This document shows, piece by piece, positions 1 through 11,442 of a DNA stretch of 54,967 nucleotides; position 1 is the stretch's first letter; each line of letters begins with the position of its first letter. The position numbers and the translations under genes are program-made. The notes under the pieces are model-generated. The model made no database searches and had not been told where the DNA came from. It saw only the letters and a program-made list of their open reading frames with translations. This DNA is from Gnetum montanum (lineage: Eukaryota > Streptophyta > Gnetopsida > Gnetales > Gnetaceae), in NCBI GenBank assembly GCA_015680685.1, contig MNCI01002286.1:1-54967 (forward strand). Reading direction: 5' to 3'.

Positions 1-820
1 ACTATCTTTTAAATGCCTTGTTGGAATTCTCACTACCTCCATTATGTCAAGCATACTTTAGGTAGCAAGTAGGGGTTCGTCATGATCATCTCTTTCATGA
101 CACCTATGATGTGTTCATTGTTGTTCCCTACTTTCCCTTTGTCCATGCCCTTGTCCTCTCTCTCGACTTTCCCTTCGAAGTCTCTCATTTTANAGCTTCT
201 TCGGCCCTGATCATGATGACGATCTAAGTGCTTGTCCTTATCATGAGTTGTTTTTCCCTCTGTGAATAGTTGGTGTTCACAGGGATCAGAACTAGTGTTA
301 TGTATTGTTGATTGTAGGTTTTGATACCCAGTCTCCTCTCACCATCATTAGGAGGGGGAACATCATTTGTTAGAGAACCTATTATAATGGGTTCCTCATC
401 TTCTATTTCACTAAGGACATGCAGACCTTTGCCCTTCAATAGTGTATGTTGGCTCTTCTACCTTGAGTCCCTGATACATTGTGCTTCTGTGGGATGATAA
501 CCCCTCATGTCAAAGTCTACTGCAATGTATTTAGCATATAGTTCTGTCATGCTAATCTGTGCCAAAGCACGGAAGAGCATGTTATGGATTGATCGATCTG
601 GAGGTAACATGATGTTACCTTGCAGAATTCTCCACCACAACTATTCGTCTTGATGGAGGATAAAGGTAAATTCTAGAATATACTCATCAGAATGAGTATA
701 GACTATCCGGTATTGTTTAGGACTTGGCTTATTTTGGTTATGTGTTTTTGATTGCCGACTATTTCGTGTATTACCCCTAGGTGATGTATTACTTTTGTGA
801 GAAGAAGAAGAAGACATCAT
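1..820 (-). pseudogene. gag: E1 gag, N-terminal part, truncated by the window edge
   Basis: Gag is the capsid polyprotein that packages element RNA. Two adjacent ATG codons (818-820 and 815-817) open a reading that starts MMSSSSSHKSN, like the MSSSHRSDSL start of E8 and the MASSHR start of E7. Further on come GNIMLPPDRSIHNMLF (about 560-620) and a long open stretch ending near 224, with at least one stop or frame change between. The central capsid domain and zinc knuckle lie outside the window. Decayed and surely non-functional as it stands. Confidence 0.75.
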
Positions 821-941
821 GTCTTATCGGTGTGCTATTTTACTGTTATATAAATTTTTCTCTTAATTAACTTGAAGGTTCGTTTAGGCTCATAATGATG
901 TGAGTGATATCCTTATGTTCTATTCAGCCCACAAACACTTA

Positions 942-960
942 GTCCCTGGCAATGGCGCTA
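942..960 (-). other. E1 primer-binding site (tRNA-Asp type)
   Basis: Minus strand TAGCGCCATTGCCAGGGAC, directly inside the LTR. It closely matches the complement of the plant tRNA-Asp 3' end, the primer known for Athila-type elements. Confidence 0.8.
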
Positions 961-961
961 A

Positions 962-1831
962 TGATGAGTGGTGAGATACCCCTACACTTAACCATACAAA
1001 TATGAGCGTAGCACGTGCGATCCGGTCGAACTCCACAGACTAAGTGCCTACATGCCCCATGGAACACTTGGGGTTAATCATTTGTTGTCTTCATAGACTT
1101 ACTTATAGTTGTCATAGTGTATGGTTAAGCAAGTCTGAGGTATATGATTTTTATGGTTTTTATGTTTTATGTCTTCTACGCTAATAGGGTTAAGGGTTGA
1201 GAAACTAATTACTAACTCTAACTAGTGAAATAAGTCTAATTTAACCTAGCGTCAGCATCCGTTCCCACTTACCGTACACACCCTGAACTGATGCAACTGT
1301 GGCTACCAAATGCTAATCGTTGCTGGGATCACCACACGTAACGCACGTGCTCGAAGTGGTCATACTAAGGCACTTAACTAGGAGGAAAGGGTTGAGAGAA
1401 TCTAATCTAGCCTAAGTGCGATGAGCATCCATTCCTTGATTATCCGTACACATCCTTAAATGCTCATAATCAAGTCGTACTCATTCCACGTTACTAGGAG
1501 ATAAGGGTAAGAGAGAGAAAGAAATAACTAACATTAAATAAAATCCTATTCCATGCACTGCAAGGTTTATCCAAGAAGTTCGCCTTTATTGTCGTACACA
1601 ACTTGTGTTTAGGTACAATGTTGCTCGAATAAAGATTCGTTCACTTTAGGATTCCTACTGCAGGCACATGGAAAATATTCTATCTTTGGAGTGATCAATC
1701 TACCAGAGTTTTCCTACTATCTAGCCGAGGATGATGAAACAAGGGAGAGCCACCTCTTATTTATAGATATGACAATGCACCATGATATCGCATACGTGAT
1801 ATCGTGGCCCATGTGATATCGCATCCCATCA
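962..1831 (-). repeat. E1 5' LTR
   Basis: On the minus strand the LTR starts TGATGGGATGCGATATC and ends CTCATCA. It aligns with the E3 LTRs in its middle part (the block GTGCGATGAGCATCC and the stretch around it). Three GATATC words lie near its 5' end (1784-1789, 1798-1803, 1815-1820), followed by a TATA box. The outer end at 1831 is inferred from the CCATCA terminus and could be off by some bases, because the 3' LTR is outside the window. Confidence 0.75.
1758..1765 (-). promoter_or_regulatory. E1 LTR TATA box
   Basis: TATAAATA on the minus strand, about 20 bases downstream of the nearest GATATC word. It has the same relation to the iterated words as in the E3 LTR. Confidence 0.6.
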
Positions 1832-2319
1832 AGTAGGGTTAGATGATGTTTTAACTCTTTGAATCTTTTTTTCACTTATCCTAAAGAAAGGAAATTTCTT
1901 AAATTTACCTTTAGTGTTGCTGGTATAGTTCTCTCTATGTATAGTAACTAATCTAGAAGAACTCTTTTGCTATGATTATACTAGCAATTATCCTTGAATG
2001 AATAGTAATGATATTAGAAGTAATGGATTAGGAACTAGATAGGAGGGAACTAATGCTAGTTGAGATATATAAGAGTGAGAATCCATGCTTGATGTTTTGG
2101 ATCTATGATATTCAAGTGAATAGTAGGAAGAGGAAGCATGGATAGAAGTATTTGTCGAATAGATAGAACATTGTACATAGTATTCATAGGGATCTAATTT
2201 GTATAGATATTTTTGTCTTAGCAATGGAATTTCCCATGATTGTGGTTGTTGCCACTACTACTAGTATTATTCCTACAATTGAGTATAAGCCTCACTTGGA
2301 TAGTACGATTGTTAGTAAG
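1832..2319 (-). pseudogene. gag: E2 gag, C-terminal tail (left fragment)
   Basis: This is the continuation of the E2 gag that is interrupted by E3. A minus-strand reading here contains LDPYEYYVQCSIYS and a Ser/Tyr-rich tail, matching NPYEYYVLQSLS in the gag tail of E8 (51749 onward). The last five bases (2315-2319, GTAAG) are the left copy of the target duplication made by E3. On the left it ends at the E1 insertion. The protease and pol of E2 must lie beyond the left edge. Confidence 0.75.
2315..2319. repeat. E3 target-site duplication, left
   Basis: GTAAG directly before the TGATGAATCG start of the LTR. It is identical to 11443-11447. Confidence 0.9.
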
Positions 2320-3184
2320 TGATGAATCGTAGTTTGCCAAGCCTCGATATTGGATCCTCGATATTGGGTACACGATATCACAGCCTGGATAATGATATTG
2401 AATACATGATATCATGATTCCTATCTAGGCCTATAAATATAGCATTCAGGTGCATAGAAAGGGGGTGTTTTGAGAAGTCTTTAGGGTAGAGTCATTTTGT
2501 CAATTTTTAGTTAGTTTTCAGTTCTTTCCCACGTGCATGCCCGCAATGTGATGATTGTAATTGTATGAAATCTTTATTCAAGTGTGACGTACTTGGACAT
2601 GCACATAATCAGAAATAAAGATCAAGATTACTCCATCATTGCAACATTCACTTAGCTTTTAATTGCTTTAATTGTTAATTATTAATTATTGTTTTCTTAG
2701 TTTATGTTTCTTTATTATCATTTACTATTTTTGTTGTTAATACGGAATGAGTATGTCTTAATCATGAACATCTAAGTGTAACTACTTGGTAACCCAGTAG
2801 TGTATTTAGTAATGCTTAAGTAATGTACGCTTTGTAATCCTAGAAGTAGTACACGAGGTCCAAGATGTATACGGATGATTAAGGATGGATGCTCATTGCA
2901 CTTAGGCTAGATTAGATTTTATCCTCCATCATCTATTAGTTCACTCAAGTTAATTCCCATCAACTTGAGGAGTAGCATAATAATTAGGAATCACATCATA
3001 CACATAACTTTGGACTAAACCATACATGAAAAAGCAAATACTAGTCTAGGTGGGAAGACAACGAACTGCTATCAACATGTAACTATCTAGGTGCCACAAC
3101 TAGTCTATCTATGGAGTTCAACTAGATCATGTGTACACACTTGTATTCATATGGTTAAGTGTAGGGGTACCTAGCCACTCATCA
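2320..3184 (+). repeat. E3 5' LTR
   Basis: Starts TGATGAATCG and ends CTCATCA. It aligns throughout with 10611-11442. The 5' portion carries repeated GATATT/GATATC words (about 2340-2415), followed by TATAAATATAG at 2432-2442. Confidence 0.92.
2432..2442 (+). promoter_or_regulatory. E3 5' LTR TATA box
   Basis: TATAAATATAG, downstream of the GATATC-type words. The same sequence occurs in the E8 LTR, and a decayed form (CATAAATATAG) in the E3 3' LTR. Confidence 0.65.
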
Positions 3185-3185
3185 T

Positions 3186-3204
3186 TAGCATCATTGTTGA
3201 GGAC
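3186..3204 (+). other. E3 primer-binding site, decayed
   Basis: TAGCATCATTGTTGAGGAC follows the LTR after one base. It is the tRNA-Asp type site with several C-to-T or G-to-A changes, as seen by comparison with 49502-49520. Confidence 0.75.
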
Positions 3205-3336
3205 AATGTTAGTTATTTAGATTAGTTATGTCATACAAGATCACTGTAACAAAGTGTTAACAATATATCTTTTAGAAAAGAGATTAATTTCAATTAAGTC
3301 ACACACAATTCACAACAATTTCTCTCTCACAAGACA

Positions 3337-5672
3337 ATGTTAATGCAATACTTAGGGAGGCAATTCATTAGAGAACCAACACAATTTATGATAACGAAGA
3401 ACTTTGGAGTACTCAATCTTATGCAGGAGTCTCATATGTTCATGAACACCCCAACGATACTCAAGGACTCTTGTCATCCAACTCAGATACCTTTAGTGAG
3501 GATGGGACATCCCATAGAATAAGGGGGCCCGTAAGGCTTAGGACCTTCTCAATGGTTAGCAAGAGTACATCAGGGGATGATTGGGAGATTTACAAAAATC
3601 ATGATGAGTCTTCCAGTTCTCTCCATTCCTCTGCTCCTTCAACGTTAGGTCATGACATGGAAGATCATTTCTCAAGGGGTTAGTGTAGAAATAAAAATTG
3701 AACCCATGAGCAAAGTCAAGAACGCTAACATGAACATAGAGAACATCATCCTAGCTCACAAACTCACAACTTACTTAGTGACAATGAACTCTTGCTAGCC
3801 ACTAAGAGCCTAATGCATATACAAGAGGTTATTCAAATAAGAAAAGCCAACTACCCAAGCTTGACTTAAACAACTTTCCCAAGTTTTCAAGAGGCTATGA
3901 TTTAGATCCGCAACATCATTTACAAGCCTTCTACTATGTTTGTGCAAGGAACAATATTGATAATGGGTGGCAAAAACTTAAGCTCTTTTCTATGACACTC
4001 GTTGGCCAAGCAAAAGTATGGTACAGGTCCCTAAAGTCGAAATCAATTCACCATTGGTTGACAATGGTAGAATTCTTCAATGATAGATATCAAACCTGTG
4101 TAAGAGTGTTAGCCTTGAGGAGAAAAATCCAATAATGGAAATAATGGCAACATGAACCCTTGGACATGGCCTTAGAGAGATATTATTCATTTATAAACCA
4201 ATGCCTAGGCCACGGGTTCTCTGAGGAAAGGCTAATGTATCACATCATGGATGGGCTTCATAATGAAATAAGGAAAACCCTAGGGATGTATGCCCCAGGT
4301 TAACTATATGAGCTATGAACTCACCAATTCCAAGAGCTAATTAAGTGGGTAGCAAAAGAAGAAGGAGAAATAGCCAAATGGGAGAATGTTGAAAGCTCTT
4401 AACACGTCCAAAATCTCAAAATAGCAAAGGTCCATAATCATGAAGCGGAGAAATCAACCCACCTTAAGGAGGTAGAATCTCCATCTTTGCCAATACTACA
4501 ATCACTAGATGAAATTGAGGCAAAGATCAATAAGATGATGGAATGGGTACATGCGAAATGTAGAGAATATGCAAACGTTGTTAGAGTTAGTACCATGCAA
4601 GATCACTCTGACAACCAACACAAATAAAGGTGCCAAACTTAGAAACAGGACAGAACACCATTCAACAATTGGGAAGAAGGGCTAAAAAAATAAGAATAAG
4701 AGATCAACTTCAAATCATATGTATCAATGTGATGTACGATCACCCTAAAGGTCAATGCCCAATCTTGTCACATTTACATATGCATTGGGAAGGCATGCTA
4801 CATCCAGATTTTGTACAGAAGTACAATGTTCAACAATAGTGGCAAAACCCCTAGTCATGGAGGAGGCCATTGTCAAATTAGCCACACCCTTCATACCATC
4901 TGAAAACTAAGCACTTATTGTGTTCAACACCTTATTTCTCCAACTAGATCAACATCCTCTACTTCACCTCATCGTTATCATTTTGCGAAGTACTATCAAC
5001 TGATGTCCTCTTCCACGAGATCACCACCTCATGCTTCTTACACTTCTCCTCGCCCTCAATATTCTCATCCTTCACTTTCTTCTACATTGCCATAAATTGT
5101 ACCATAAGGTTCTACACCATAGCACCGATCCATGAATGTTACTTGTGCTACTACTATCAATAGTAGTGGAAGTCCTCGACAACGTCAAAAGCATCCTTTC
5201 TTTAGGCATGATCATAGAAAGAGACTACACAGTTTTGAAGCCACTACATCTTCCAACTTAGCAGAAGCCCAACACTATGATGCACCTTCCTCCTCAAACT
5301 TAACACCTCCTATTACATCATCCGAACCACCAATTAGCACTCCAACAACCATGTGGCCCAATGAATATGACAATATGAAGAGACATATCAATCCTTGCAT
5401 ACCATCTTATGGTTATGGGTGACATAGTGGGTTCGCTTCTTCCCACATAACCACATCTTATAATCTGTCCCACTATGCCTAATTTCCTTAGGTGTGTGAA
5501 CCCCAATTTGGGTACATTTCTTCCACCACATCAAAAGACACCTAGTGGTTTGGCTATGACTAGACTCCAATATTTCCAACATGCATGGATCTACATTTTC
5601 CATTTATTAATTCTAGCCATGCTCAAAGGTTTAGTCATGGGGGATATCCCCCATTCTAACAGGTAGGATTAG
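3337..5672 (+). pseudogene. gag: E3 gag
   Basis: Capsid and nucleocapsid polyprotein. The central capsid domain lies at about 3890-4300, with WYRSLKSKSIHHWL and FFNDRYQT, the usual pattern of the retrotransposon gag domain. A zinc knuckle follows at 4720-4758 (CINVMYDHPKGQC, second Cys replaced by Val). The tail to about 5672 is rich in Ser, Pro, Thr and Tyr. The reading shifts frame several times and has many TAG/TAA stops. The first ATG at 3337 is a choice by position; homology with other gags begins only further in. The 3' limit is approximate. Confidence 0.75.
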
Positions 5673-7045
5673 TAAATGTTTTTCCTTTTCTTTGATTTTA
5701 CAAATTTTTATTTTCTAGCTCTTCATTTTCAATTTGTCATTCCATCTTTTTGAGGGTAATCTCACTTGTGAATAAAATACTCATGTGACTTGTCAGTTGA
5801 GGTGTTGTTCTATGCTATCAAGTTCCAAGTGACTAATTATTTGGACAATGAACCCACAACATCCACCTCACCCATTCTATTAATAAGAGGTTCTACTCTA
5901 TGTATGATGATATTCTTGTTATCATTAAAACTTAAGTTAACTTTGTACTCATTATGCCTAGAGCAAAGAGTGACAAACTAAGAGGGAATGGAAAGGGTGT
6001 GACATCAAGGGGACTTGTGGATTCCCTTTGGTAACATCTGTAGATGCTATCATGCAGCTTTGTTGTACTAAGATCCTTGTAGATCTAATGAAAAATGGGA
6101 GTAAGAGCTATGATAAAGGCACTCAATAAAAGAACTCAATGCTATTCTAGGGGGTCCCACTGGAAAGACATGCATCCATGCCTAAAGGTTGGTGGCTTTT
6201 CCGAATCACTATTGGAAAAGACAAAGTGCCAAAGTGTCCAGAAGAAGAAAAATGACAAAGAAAAGATCAAGAAAAGTGTGTCACCGAAAAATTCAAATCA
6301 CTCCTCCATTGTGCAAAATGCCAAGTGATCGTACACCTTGCTATTGTGATGCTCTTATGGTTGTCTATAATGGGGATGAAACAATGCAATGTCACTAATC
6401 AAAGGTATGGACTTGGTTGTGATCTTGGAGCAATAGGTTAATGGTACCTTAATCATGCAAAAAACTTTGGATTCATTGTGTCCATGATAAGTTACCTCAC
6501 ATCCTGATCTCTGCAGTTCCTTCTATGATTCATCTCACCCCACTATGCAAGTATTTCTAACTTGTGTCTTGTGTGGCATAGAACTCATACCTCATCACGG
6601 TGGTATTCAACATGTATGTGTTTTGTTGCATCGGTGCAGATTGTATTTAACCCTTCTAGTGCCTATGGACATTTTAAGGTGTGGTTATGTAAGGGCATGA
6701 TATGTAGGAACCTGCTTTGGGGAGGACCCACTTGTGTAACTTTTGTAATTTGCACTCATTGCATACCACCACATCCTCTTATATCCTCTAAGTACTACAC
6801 TATTGAATTTGTTCTTTCCTTTATCATCATTTCAACCCAAATGTTGCTGTGCACCACTATATGTCCTTTTTTCTCACCCTATTCAAGAACTTCATTGTAT
6901 AATTCCACTTCATTACACTTTTGGTGCCTTTAGATCTACTCAACGTTATCCTAGATCTTTCAAATTTACCTTACATCCTTCATTCTTGGTCGTGAAACTT
7001 CAAAAATTTATCAATTTTGGCAAGTACCCTATTTTGAAAGGGACA
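5673..7045 (+). other. E3 internal region without recognisable coding content
   Basis: Pol would be expected here, but I find no protease, reverse transcriptase, RNase H or integrase motif in any frame. Short open stretches exist (for example 6095-6328 and 6562-6933) but resemble nothing I know. The region ends in TTTTGAAAGGGACA, purine-rich and polypurine-tract-like, immediately before the GATATC module at 7046. Confidence 0.5.
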
Positions 7046-7140
7046 TGATATCAGGTACCTGGTATCAAGTTTGATGCAATATCGGGTCTGTGCTAGCGTG
7101 TATGCGATATCACGTCTATAAAATCTATATATTTGGACCT
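7046..7140 (+). promoter_or_regulatory. E3 internal promoter-like module (copy of the LTR core)
   Basis: This stretch looks like the LTR promoter but lies in the middle of the element. It starts TGATATCAGGTAC; the 12-mer GATATCAGGTAC occurs exactly in the 3' LTR at 10651-10662. Further words are GGTATCA, GCAATATC and GCGATATCA (7105-7112). TATAAAATCTATATA follows at 7117-7131. The aORF start is about 515 bp downstream. The element's other pieces are arranged as in E7, which has an equivalent module with its own words. Promoter function is inferred. Confidence 0.6.
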
Positions 7141-7146
7141 CCCCCT

Positions 7147-7168
7147 CCCCCCCCCCCCCCCCCCCCCN
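7147..7168. other. Poly-C run of 21 followed by one N
   Basis: An uninterrupted C run ending in an unresolved base, just after the TATA box of the internal module. The true sequence length here is uncertain and some bases may be missing. Confidence 0.8.
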
Positions 7169-7631
7169 GTTGTTGCAATTTTATTCCATGAATTTTCACA
7201 CTTTGAGCACCTCTCATTTAAAAATTAATATCTTGCTTGTTAATGCTCCAATTCTCTTTCTGATTGAACCTACTTAAACCTAGAGTCTTTAACTTAATCG
7301 TGGGGCAAGGGTACGCTCCAAGTTGTACATAAATTTTTTTGAAATTTTCTATTGCCTGAGGGATATCATAAAGGGTAAGTGACCTTAAGAAATGCTAAAA
7401 ACATATGGTAGATTAATTTTATTTCTTCACCCAAACCATGAAAATTATTTTTGGAGTCACCTAATCAAATTAGGCCTAACACTAAAACTTTTAGGGGGAT
7501 TTTCTTGAAATTTTCTAACTTCAAAATCACACTAGGCAAGAAATGAATTTATTAAAGGCAATGAGTAAGGTTTAAGATAATCAAATTTTATTAAATGACC
7601 TTACTAATAGTTGATCTTGGCGTGATTACAA
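7169..7631 (+). other. Leader between internal promoter and aORF of E3
   Basis: AT-rich and without an ORF. It shares short blocks with the E7 leader: TTGAAATTTTCTAAC near 7510, AAGGTTTAA near 7569, and GTGATTACAAATG at the aORF start (E7: GTGATTATAGATG). The AAG|GTTTAA and TTA(C/T)A(G/A) pair could be the borders of a small intron (inference). Confidence 0.45.
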
Positions 7632-10421
7632 ATGGCCCCTAAATGAGGACAACATGGAGGACCCTCTCAAGGTGCATCCAAATGGCCAAGGAGAGGTAGA
7701 GACCAAGTGCCTTCTGTAGAACATGCAAAGAAGGAGGCACAATCATTCAACATCCATCAAGAGCCCCTTATTATTGCACAAGTTGGGTATGCTGAAGGTG
7801 GAGAAGGTAGGGCACTTGAATAGGGACAACATCTCATGTTGTCCCTGGAATGCATTTAGGTGATTCGGGAAAGGTCCATATTAGCTGTGGTGATCGTGGA
7901 ACTCAACTTTGGATCCTTTATCGAATTTGCCCCTAAGTCAGTCAGAGATCAACTTAAAGGATCTCCACTGTGGCCTATTCTCTTAGAGAATGGTGAATGG
8001 TATTTGGGAGCGATGTACCAATTTTGGCATAATAAGGAAGAAGGAATCACCACTGATATTAGTGGGATTTTAGTCAATTTCTCTACTAAGGCCATTTCAA
8101 AAGTTCTAAACCTTTCGAATACAGGGCCCAAGGTTGCTCACTTGTTCACTCACTCTGATGTTGATGCATGGAAAATATGGTTTTAAAGGGTGTACGACAA
8201 GGAGGATAAAACATATGGGGAGCTCACACTTGAAGAGAGAATCTATTTAAAAACTGGCACCTATCACATTTTTCCAACAAAAGGATTGAACAAGATTTCT
8301 ACCTATGTGGCTAGAGGAACTGCCATCTTAATGGGCAAGGTTGATGCCAACCTACCACATCTATATCTCATAGAAATATTGAGGCGGTTTGAAGAACGTA
8401 AGACAGGGAAGTTTGCATTGCCTCTTCCCTACTTAATTAAGAAGCTATGATGGAATTTTTGGATACACCAATGACATCCCCAGAAAAGCTCAAAATGCAT
8501 CATATGCTAAATTACTGAAGCCACTAGCACCAAGGAAAGATGCTAGTGAGACACTAGAGCTTGAGTAAGAGAAAATAGTTACTCCCATTTCACCTTAAAT
8601 CGTAGGGCCTAGCCAACTTCTAGACACAAATCCTAGTCAACAATAGGAAGTAGGGCCTAGCACGTAGCCCACATGATAGCAAGACCAACTGCCACCACCT
8701 CCATAGGATTATTGACCATCAACGAGCCATCTTAGGGCCATCATAGAAATGATTAGTTGGGGAAGTCATGATGAAGTGAATCTCTTCAAGATAATTGATG
8801 ATGTTGTATAGCAGATGATTCCAATTGATCATGCATAGGGTGAGGTTTCTATACAAATAGAAGGAGGGGAATCACATTGGTCACAATAGACCTCTAAAAA
8901 TGTTGCATCTTTTCAAGTGCAATTAGAAACTGGTGAGGGTGCCATAGTAGTGGTCATAAAACACCAAGATGTAATGAAATCAGAAAAAGTGGTCACATAC
9001 CACATCAAAGAATCATTCAATGTCCCTGTTGTGCCATTGGCAGATCTCACAGGAGCATGTGATGCTCAAGTCTTAGTTGGTCCCTCAATGACTCTTGCAG
9101 ATCATGAGGATGTTTTGGATTAGTTGCTGCAAATAGGAAAAGTGATGATGTCCTTGTTTAACATCCCTCAAGATATCACAACAACATAATCAGACCTCAT
9201 CTCCACAAAGGGAAAGCTAGTCATGGTAGAGGTTAGGGCCGAACATGCAAAGGATGAGTTGAAAAGACTCCAAGAGAAGTTTGTCACCTTGCAAGTTGCA
9301 TAGCGAGATCCATCCCAATTTGTCCCAGTAGACCAGCTAGGGCTATTTTGGGTGGAGCAATTGAATAAATTATTAGAAGAGAATAAAAGGGTGGTAATGG
9401 AGAAAGAGAAGGATGATTGGGATGCTTCGAAGGCACAAGCCCAAACATATGCACATGCTAAAGCACTCAAGGCCTTACAAGAAGAAAATAAACTCCTTAT
9501 TGCTGAGAATCTTTAGTTGAACACCATTGAGAAACAAAAGAATATTCTTGAAGAAAATTTTTAACAAATGTAAGAATAATTAATAAGGATTAACCAGGAC
9601 ATGAATTTCTTAGCCAGAGAAAATCGGACCCTCTTAATGGAGGAGGCACTTGTGATCCATCAGAAGATGGCTACTGAAATAAGCACGTGGTAGAATGAGG
9701 CTAAGTAAAGTAAGAAACTGAAAGAACATTTCCAAGACCAAGTATGTACAAGTAGATCATTGAAAAAGAAATCCATATGGCCAAGAGCCATATCAATTCT
9801 CTCAGTACTCAAAACACTAACTAGTGGACGATACTGGACACCTACACCTTTGCCCACCAAGTAGAACTAAAGAGCTAGGATTTGTAGATCTAGGATCTCA
9901 TTGAATACATGGAGTTGGAAACCCTGCGGTATGTGAACTTAGCAATATTAATAGCAGTATGCCCGAGGATAGAATTGGAAAAGCAGGTAGCAACCACCTA
10001 TGCCAAATATGAAGCAGAATTTGCTGAACACAAGAAGACATTGCAAAAATTGGAGGTAGCAAATTTTGAGCTAGAGGTGGTTAAAGCCAGCTACCAAGGG
10101 TAGAAAGATGTTGCAATAAATTTGGCTCGATGGCTCATGGATTACCAAAAATGTAAGGACGAAGCCAGAGCCTACAAGGAAGAATGGTGGTTGTTTGTGG
10201 CTTGGTACGTCAAGGCCAATCAAATGTTTCTACAACTGTCGTGTCCATGGGAGGTGTCAACTCCATTAAATATTGGAACATCAGTGTGGACGACACATGA
10301 TCCCTAGACTGAAGAGGAAAATCTTCAAGCACTCCTCCAAAGATATCCATTTCCAAGAACTGGAGCACAAGATAAGGGGAAGAGGCCCATGGAGGAGCCA
10401 CCACCACCAAGAACCACATGA
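7632..10421 (+). pseudogene. E3 aORF: extra coiled-coil protein gene, about 930 codons
   Basis: Not a gag, pol or known envelope gene that I can name. The start MAPK at 7632 is chosen because the E7 copy also begins MTPR after the same upstream block. Residues about 90-165 form the conserved block ELNFGSFIEFA (7899 on), followed by WPILLENGEWYLG and STKAISKVLNLSNT, shared with E7. From about 9160 to 9700 it is a long Glu/Lys/Leu-rich coiled coil (LNKLLEENKRVV, LKALQEENKLLIAENL). The end is EEPPPPRTT then TGA; E7 ends QEPPLPRTV. There are two frame changes (near 8455 and near 9880) and many stops. No transmembrane segment is evident. Function unknown. Confidence 0.7.
7822..7846. repeat. Perfect inverted repeat inside the E3 aORF
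   Basis: AGGGACAACAT and ATGTTGTCCCT, 11-bp arms around CTC. Similar ACAACAT/ATGTTGT palindromes sit near the gag start of E1, E7 and E8. Confidence 0.8.
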
Positions 10422-10600
10422 GTTCCAATAATTTTTTCTTTTGTACTCTGTGTTAGTATCCCAATTGTTTTTTGTTTAACTCCACACTGTAGCATGAAAT
10501 AATTCATAGTTAGTTCATAATCCCATACCTATCCACTATGTAATCAAATGAACTAATTCTCATTTTGATTATTTGACTTGAGGATCAGTTGTTATTCAGT

Positions 10601-10610
10601 TGTGGGGGTA
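10601..10610 (+). other. E3 polypurine tract
   Basis: TGTGGGGGTA directly before the 3' LTR. The E7 equivalent (minus strand, TATAGAGGTA) has the same place and the same CAG-TT lead-in. Confidence 0.75.
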
Positions 10611-11442
10611 TGATAAATCGCGGTTTTTCAGGCCTTGATATTGAATCCTTGATATCAGGTACGCGATATCATAGTCTGGATAATGATATCGAATACATGA
10701 TATCATGATTCTTTTATAGGCCCATAAATATAGCATTTAGGCACATAGGAAGGAGGTTTTTAAATAAGTCTTTAGGGTAGATTCATTTTTCTAGTTTTCA
10801 GTTCTTTCTTAAGTGCATTCCTACAATGTCATGATTGTAATTATATAGAACCTTTGTTCGAGTGTGACATACTTAGATATGCACACAATTAGAAATAAAG
10901 TTTGAGATTACTCCATCATTGTAGCATTCACTTAGCTTTTAATTGCTTTAATTATTAATTATTATTATTTTAGTTTATGTTTCTTTATTGTCATTCACTA
11001 TTTATGTTGTTAATGCGGAATGAGTACGTCTTAATCACAAACATTTAAGTGTAACTACTTGGTAACCCAGTAGCATATCTAGTAATGCTTAAGTAATGTG
11101 TGCTTGGTAATCCCAGAAGTAGTACACAAGGTCCAAGATGTGTATGGATGCTCATCGCACTTAGGCTAGATTAGATTTTATCTCCATTGTTTATTTGTTC
11201 ACTCAAGTTAATTTCCATCAACTTTAGGAGTAGCATAATAATTAGGAATCACATCATACACCTCACTTTGGACTAAACCATACATGACAAAGAAAATACT
11301 AGTCTAGGTGGGAAGATAACGAACTACTATCAACATGTAATTATCTAGGTGCCACAACTAGTCCATTTGTAGAGTTCGACCGAATCACACATACACACTT
11401 GTATTCGTATGGTTGAGTGTAGGGGTACCTATCCACTCATCA
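10611..11442 (+). repeat. E3 3' LTR
   Basis: Starts TGATAAATCG, ends CTCATCA. It carries GATATC at 10651, 10665, 10685 and 10699, then a decayed TATA box CATAAATATAG. It aligns with 2320-3184. Confidence 0.92.

Larger units (their letters stand above)
1..1831 (-). mobile_element. E1: minus-strand Athila-like LTR retrotransposon, 5' end only
   Basis: The visible part is the 5' LTR, the primer-binding site and the start of gag, read right to left; the rest lies beyond the left edge. The element sits in the gag tail of E2, which resumes at 1832. The LTR class (ends TGATGG...CTCATCA, GATATC words, tRNA-Asp primer site) ties it to E2, E3, E4, E7 and E8. There is a single N at 193. Confidence 0.8.
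2320..11442 (+). mobile_element. E3: complete but pol-less Athila-like element with an extra ORF
   Basis: Both LTRs (865 and 832 bp), a primer-binding site, a polypurine tract and an exact 5-bp target duplication (GTAAG at 2315-2319 and 11443-11447) delimit it. Inside are gag, about 1.4 kb of unrecognised sequence, an internal promoter-like module and the aORF. I find no reverse transcriptase, RNase H or integrase motif, so it is a non-autonomous derivative that would need enzymes in trans. The LTRs differ at roughly one base in seven over the first 150 bp, mostly transitions, so the insertion is old. Confidence 0.92.

Noticed and set aside
6562-7048. Two overlapping open frames in E3 before the internal promoter
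   Set aside because: No homology to pol, gag or aORF and no counterpart recognised in E7; left as unassigned.
7046-7631. Solo LTR inserted in E3
   Set aside because: It has the start of an LTR-like promoter but no CTCATCA end, no primer site and no target duplication, and E7 has an analogous module at the same place.
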